NCBI GenBank assembly: GCA_023442755.1
Contig: JAEZXS010000276.1
Coordinates: 1-30,965, forward strand
DNA from: Pseudomonadota bacterium
GTDB lineage: Bacteria > Desulfobacterota > Syntrophobacteria > Syntrophobacterales > Syntrophobacteraceae
Direction: 5' to 3'
Length of the DNA: 30,965 nucleotides
The notes under the pieces are model-generated. The model saw only the letters and a program-made list of their open reading frames with translations. It searched no databases and was not told the origin of the DNA. This document shows positions 27,699-30,965 of this stretch, piece after piece. A program made the position numbers and the translations under genes. Each line of letters begins with the position of its first letter. Positions within the stretch are counted from its first letter, which is position 1.

Positions 27699-30653
27699 TC
27701 AAGCTCGCCCGCGACCGACAGGCGCGGATTCTTCCGGTTTGGAGACAACCATGTCCTCGACTTTCCACGGCGTCGGGATTCGCAGCTTCCGGGCGCTCTT
27801 GTCGGTGTAGACGAGGTATCCCTTCTCGACCGCGTGATAGAAGAGGTCCCGGGTGATTTCGACGTCCTCTCTGCAGTACCTGATGAGATTGTCCCAGTTG
27901 CCCTGCCGGTACCATCGCACTGCCTGCATGCCGTCGCCCCCTTTCGGGTGGCCCAGGGTTCTTTCCGCGAGGTGTCCCAGGCTGAGCCGGAAACCCAGCC
28001 CCTGGTGGATTTTCTGCAGCATGTCGAAAGTCGGCAGGTTGTCGAGTTTGAACGGCGTGTAGTCCCGAAGCACACGGTAGTCGAACCGGGAAATGTTGAA
28101 GCCAACGATAAGGTCGAGCTTTTGCAGGTCTTCTACCAGCGCTTCGATGTCTTCTTCCCTGTAAATCTTGAAGACGTTCATCGGCATTTCGCACAGCACG
28201 GCGACGGAAACCCGCATGAGGTGCGTGTTCTGCCACCCTCCAACCTCGTCGGCCAGCTTCTGGGTTTCGAGATCGAAAAAGCCGATGCGGAATTCCTGCG
28301 GGGTGCAGGCGGGCGCGGAACAAGGCACGGCCTCTTCCTCCGGCTCTTCCTCGGCCGGTATTTCTTCCCCCAGGTTTTTCTCGCCGGAGAGGTACTGCAG
28401 CAGGTTCAGCGCCGCGGTCTTGTCCAGCGGCTTGTTTCCGGACCCGCACTTGGGGGAGTGGATGCAGGAAGGGCACCCTTCCGTGCAACTGCAGGAGGCG
28501 ACGAGTTCCTTTGTTTTTTCGATCAGGGGCATGATGATCCGGTAGCCGCGGGCAGCGAGTCCGATCCCGCCCGGGTAGCCGTCATAGACGAAGATGGCCG
28601 CCTTTTCCAGCTGGGGGTGGAGCGGAATGGATATGCCGCCGATGTCGTTGCGGTCGCATACGGCAAAGAGCGGAAACATACTGATGAGCGCGTGTTCGAC
28701 GGCGTGTATCCCACCCATGAAATCGAGTTTCGCCCGCTTGATGTTGTTGGCCAGCATCGGTTCGATTTCGATCCAGAACCCGACGGTCTCGAATGATGTG
28801 GGCGGCAGGTCGAGAGGGTTGCGGGCAAGGAGTTCCTGGGTATAGAGACGCCTTGCCTCGAAGGCCGTGATGTGTTCGGTGACCCGGAGCCGTCCCAGCC
28901 GGATGATGAAATTCCCCGCGGGCTTGGATGCAAGCGTTTCCAGGATCTCGGTTTCCTTGTCGCTGATGGCGCGCGTGAAATACGGGACCTGGGCCGGCGC
29001 CGCGTAAATGACCTTCTTTTCAAGATCGAGGCTCTCCACCTGGTAGGTCTCTCCCCGGTGGAGGTAAATCGCCCCGCTGTGGCATTCCTTGAGGGCGCGT
29101 ATGCCTTCGTTTTTGCCGAGCGGGGTGGTCTCGCCCCTGGACTTTTTGATTATCGTGTAGGAAGCGCCGATGCTCCGGATATCGACATTGCGATGAGGCT
29201 GGAAGAAGGAACAAATCCACTGGTCGCCTTCGAGCGTCTGGAGCAGTTGGCCGGTTGCGGTGAGGCCTTCCACCGCCTTCTCGATCCGGTTTTCCCCAAG
29301 CTCCGGTTCCGTGAGGCTTATCGGCAGCTCCGCCGCGGCGCAGGGCAGGTGGGCCTTTAATATCTCGGGGTTGAAAGGGTCTATGACCGCCTTTTCGTAC
29401 CGGCTTTCGAGAAACTGGTCGGGGTGGTTGACGATGTACTGGTCCAGGGCGTCCTGGTCGGGAATGAGAACGATGGCGGATTCCTGCCCGCTTCTGCCCA
29501 CCCGGCCGCCGCGCTGCCAGGTCGTCATGACCGTTCCAGGATAGCCCACCAGGATGCACAGGTCGAGTCCGCCGATGTCTATCCCGAGTTCGAGGGCGCT
29601 GGTCGATATCACGGCGGAAAGTGCCCCGCTTGCGAGCTTCTGCTCGATCACGCGGCGTTCCTCGGGCAAAAATCCGGCCCTGTAGGAGCTGACTTTCCGC
29701 TCCAGCCTGCGGTCGGACTGGATGACGCTCATGTGGACCAGTTCGGTCAGCTTGCGCGATTGGGTAAAGGCTATGGTTTTGAGGCCCGCCTTCGCCGCCA
29801 GCACGATGAGCCGGGCGGCAGTTCCCGCGGAATGGGTCACCTGGCTGTCCAGCGGGCGCAGAAAGACGAAGTGGCGTTTTGCCTGGGGCGCGCCGTTGCC
29901 GCGCACGACGGTTATCTTGTCCTCCGGCACGCCCGTCAGTCCCGCAGCGAGTTCGTCGGGGTTGCCGATCGTTGCAGAGAGCAGGATGAACTGGGGATCG
30001 CTTCCGTAATACCGGCAAATCCGGCGCATCCTCCTGAATACCTGCGAGACGTGGCTCCCGAAAATCCCCCGGTAGGAATGCATCTCGTCCACGATCACGA
30101 ACCGGAGCTTCTTCCAGAATTCCTCCCACTTGGCGTGAAAGGCGAGGAAGGCGTAGTGGAGCATGTCCGGGTTCGTCAGGAGCACGTGAGGGTGCTGCCG
30201 CCGGATTTTGGACCTCTGGTACGGGGTGGTGTCGCCGTCATAGACGCAGGCGGAAAAGGGCTCCTTCCCGCAGGGGATGGCGGAAAAAAAGGTCTTCAGC
30301 GCTTCGAGCTGGTCACGGGTGAGCGCTTTTATGGGAAAGAGGTAGAGCGCGCGCTGGTCCGGGCCGGAAATGAGGGCTTCGGCAACTGCAAGGTTGTATA
30401 TAAGCGATTTTCCGCTCGAAGTCGGGGTGGCGACCACCGTGTGCCTCCCGGCGCGGATATGTTCGAGTGCTTCAGCCTGGTGACTGTAAAGATGCGTGAT
30501 TCCGAGCCGGACCAGGGACTCCGCGAGCGGCTCCGGCAGCGGGGTGGAAAGTTTTCCGAAAACCGGAGGCCTGGAAGGGAGTTCGGCGTGATGGGCAAGC
30601 TCAAAATCTCTCAGCCTGTCGTTCAGCAGCCTGTTGAGGTAGTGTTGGATCAT
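27699..30653 (-). CDS. MrfA/YprA-like DEAD/DEAH helicase fused to an MrfB/YprB-like DEDDy exonuclease
   Basis: The 984-residue protein has two parts. Residues 1-760 are an MrfA/YprA-type superfamily 2 helicase: Walker A ATPTSSGKS (75-83), DEMH (189-192), SAT (226-228), ALELGIDIGGLD (353-364), QRGGRVGR (380-387) and a DUF1998 zinc region with YDGYPGGIG (690-698) and Cys721, 723, 727, 730 and 736. After an acidic linker (~757-777), residues 788-950 are a YprB-type RNase H-like exonuclease with all DEDDy motifs: Asp794/Glu796, Asn853-x3-Phe857-Asp858 and Tyr926-x3-Asp930. In Bacillus subtilis MrfA and MrfB are separate proteins that repair mitomycin C damage; here the pair is one chain. Confidence 0.92.
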   Translation of the reverse strand: MIQHYLNRLLNDRLRDFELAHHAELPSRPPVFGKLSTPLPEPLAESLVRLGITHLYSHQAEALEHIRAGRHTVVATPTSSGKSLIYNLAVAEALISGPDQRALYLFPIKALTRDQLEALKTFFSAIPCGKEPFSACVYDGDTTPYQRSKIRRQHPHVLLTNPDMLHYAFLAFHAKWEEFWKKLRFVIVDEMHSYRGIFGSHVSQVFRRMRRICRYYGSDPQFILLSATIGNPDELAAGLTGVPEDKITVVRGNGAPQAKRHFVFLRPLDSQVTHSAGTAARLIVLAAKAGLKTIAFTQSRKLTELVHMSVIQSDRRLERKVSSYRAGFLPEERRVIEQKLASGALSAVISTSALELGIDIGGLDLCILVGYPGTVMTTWQRGGRVGRSGQESAIVLIPDQDALDQYIVNHPDQFLESRYEKAVIDPFNPEILKAHLPCAAAELPISLTEPELGENRIEKAVEGLTATGQLLQTLEGDQWICSFFQPHRNVDIRSIGASYTIIKKSRGETTPLGKNEGIRALKECHSGAIYLHRGETYQVESLDLEKKVIYAAPAQVPYFTRAISDKETEILETLASKPAGNFIIRLGRLRVTEHITAFEARRLYTQELLARNPLDLPPTSFETVGFWIEIEPMLANNIKRAKLDFMGGIHAVEHALISMFPLFAVCDRNDIGGISIPLHPQLEKAAIFVYDGYPGGIGLAARGYRIIMPLIEKTKELVASCSCTEGCPSCIHSPKCGSGNKPLDKTAALNLLQYLSGEKNLGEEIPAEEEPEEEAVPCSAPACTPQEFRIGFFDLETQKLADEVGGWQNTHLMRVSVAVLCEMPMNVFKIYREEDIEALVEDLQKLDLIVGFNISRFDYRVLRDYTPFKLDNLPTFDMLQKIHQGLGFRLSLGHLAERTLGHPKGGDGMQAVRWYRQGNWDNLIRYCREDVEITRDLFYHAVEKGYLVYTDKSARKLRIPTPWKVEDMVVSKPEESAPVGRGRA

Positions 30654-30781
30654 GGGATTGCCCGCGAAGTAGAAGTCCGCAAACGGAACCGAAGAATGCC
30701 TGTCTCCCCTGAATGTCGGTATCGCGCCACCTTAACCCGAAAAGGAAACCGGGGGCAAGAAGCTTCTCCGCGAAGATTTTT

Positions 30782-30810
30782 TTGCGCGGTGGCGGGTCAT
30801 ATAGTATAAA
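30782..30810 (+). promoter_or_regulatory. Possible promoter of the gene beyond the right edge
   Basis: TTGCGC (30782-30787) and TATAAA (30805-30810) are separated by 17 bases. The following ~150-base leader holds GC-rich hairpins (for example GCCGG-GCGGAAGA-CCGGC near 30836-30853). No ORF is seen between 30654 and the window end. Confidence 0.45.
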
Positions 30811-30953
30811 TAGTCACAAGCTCAGGGGGGCGGGCGCCGGGCGGAAGACCGGCACCGGGCGGCCTCAAACCCTTTCGAAAGTCGTTTTTACCGGAACGAG
30901 TCCGATAACGTGCAGTGCAAACCATGGCTGATTTGCCGATAGCCTACAAGTCA

Positions 30954-30963
30954 ACGAGGAGGA
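30954..30963 (+). promoter_or_regulatory. Ribosome-binding site of a gene starting outside the window
   Basis: CGAGGAGGAG at the extreme right edge is a near-perfect Shine-Dalgarno sequence, so a start codon is expected within about 10 bases beyond 30965. Confidence 0.6.
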
Positions 30964-30965
30964 GA

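Noticed and set aside
29424..30809. 461-codon plus-strand open frame
   Set aside because: Antisense to the helicase domain, whose motifs are complete on the minus strand.

Overview
The window looks like chromosomal DNA of a GC-rich anaerobic or microaerophilic proteobacterium, most likely a Desulfobacterota/Deltaproteobacteria member of the Syntrophobacter type. This is inference from gene content: a long-form PPi-dependent phosphofructokinase, a NIL-domain ferredoxin, a three-cysteine MnmA, a cysteine-bearing Rrf2 regulator, an iron-sulfur flavoprotein, a sigma-54 promoter and Acr3/ArsP arsenic genes. I recognise no tRNA, rRNA, CRISPR array, prophage or complete insertion sequence.

Layout. 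1-715: 3' end of glgB. 716-995: a dense patch of small palindromic repeats. 996-2342 (-): radical SAM protein, divergent from dtd (2476-2925, +) and an orphan DUF2442 gene (3215-3640, +). 3668-6425 (-): apparent operon Rrf2 regulator > MOSC protein > nadA > maf. 6696-8207 (+): NIL-ferredoxin > mnmA. 8239-8856 (-): membrane methyltransferase. 9127-9864 (+): a protein made only of the C-terminal half of IF-2. 10005-10820 (-): proC. 11129-12925 (+): pfp, with its own promoter and a 15-bp tandem duplication in the leader.

13277-18107 (+) is a thiol-redox stretch: exported thioredoxin-fold protein, exported one-cysteine peroxiredoxin, small zinc ribbon, DUF255 thioredoxin/six-hairpin protein, then, after an unusual intergenic region, an iron-sulfur flavoprotein. 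That intergenic region (16976-17234) holds GATTATGGCGT repeats, a consensus-perfect sigma-54 promoter and, about 30 nt after its predicted start, a strong intrinsic terminator. This predicts a roughly 70-nt small RNA with an exposed anti-Shine-Dalgarno CCUCCU segment, or a short attenuated leader. It is the best candidate here for something undescribed.

18285-18575 (-) is a stand-alone FeoA-domain gene with a long structured upstream non-coding stretch; 19011-19727 (+) is a class I glutamine amidotransferase. 19829-23556 (+) is an arsenic-resistance cluster: arsR, arsP-type permease, DGC-domain cysteine protein, acr3 and a thioredoxin-like protein. An 11-bp sequence, CATCGATATAT, is repeated before arsR (over its -10 box) and before arsP, the likely ArsR operator.

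23634-30653 (-): exported alpha/beta hydrolase, half-size TauE/SafE protein, AI-2E-family membrane protein, NusG paralogue, and a 984-aa fusion of an MrfA/YprA-type helicase with an MrfB/YprB-type DEDDy exonuclease. The window ends in the leader and ribosome-binding site of a plus-strand gene lying outside.

Copies of a REP-like palindrome (GTGGGAG followed by a GC-rich inverted repeat) lie in at least seven intergenic regions in both orientations, twice as head-to-head pairs, and I saw none inside a gene. Family assignments come from reading translated sequence and motifs, without any database search.
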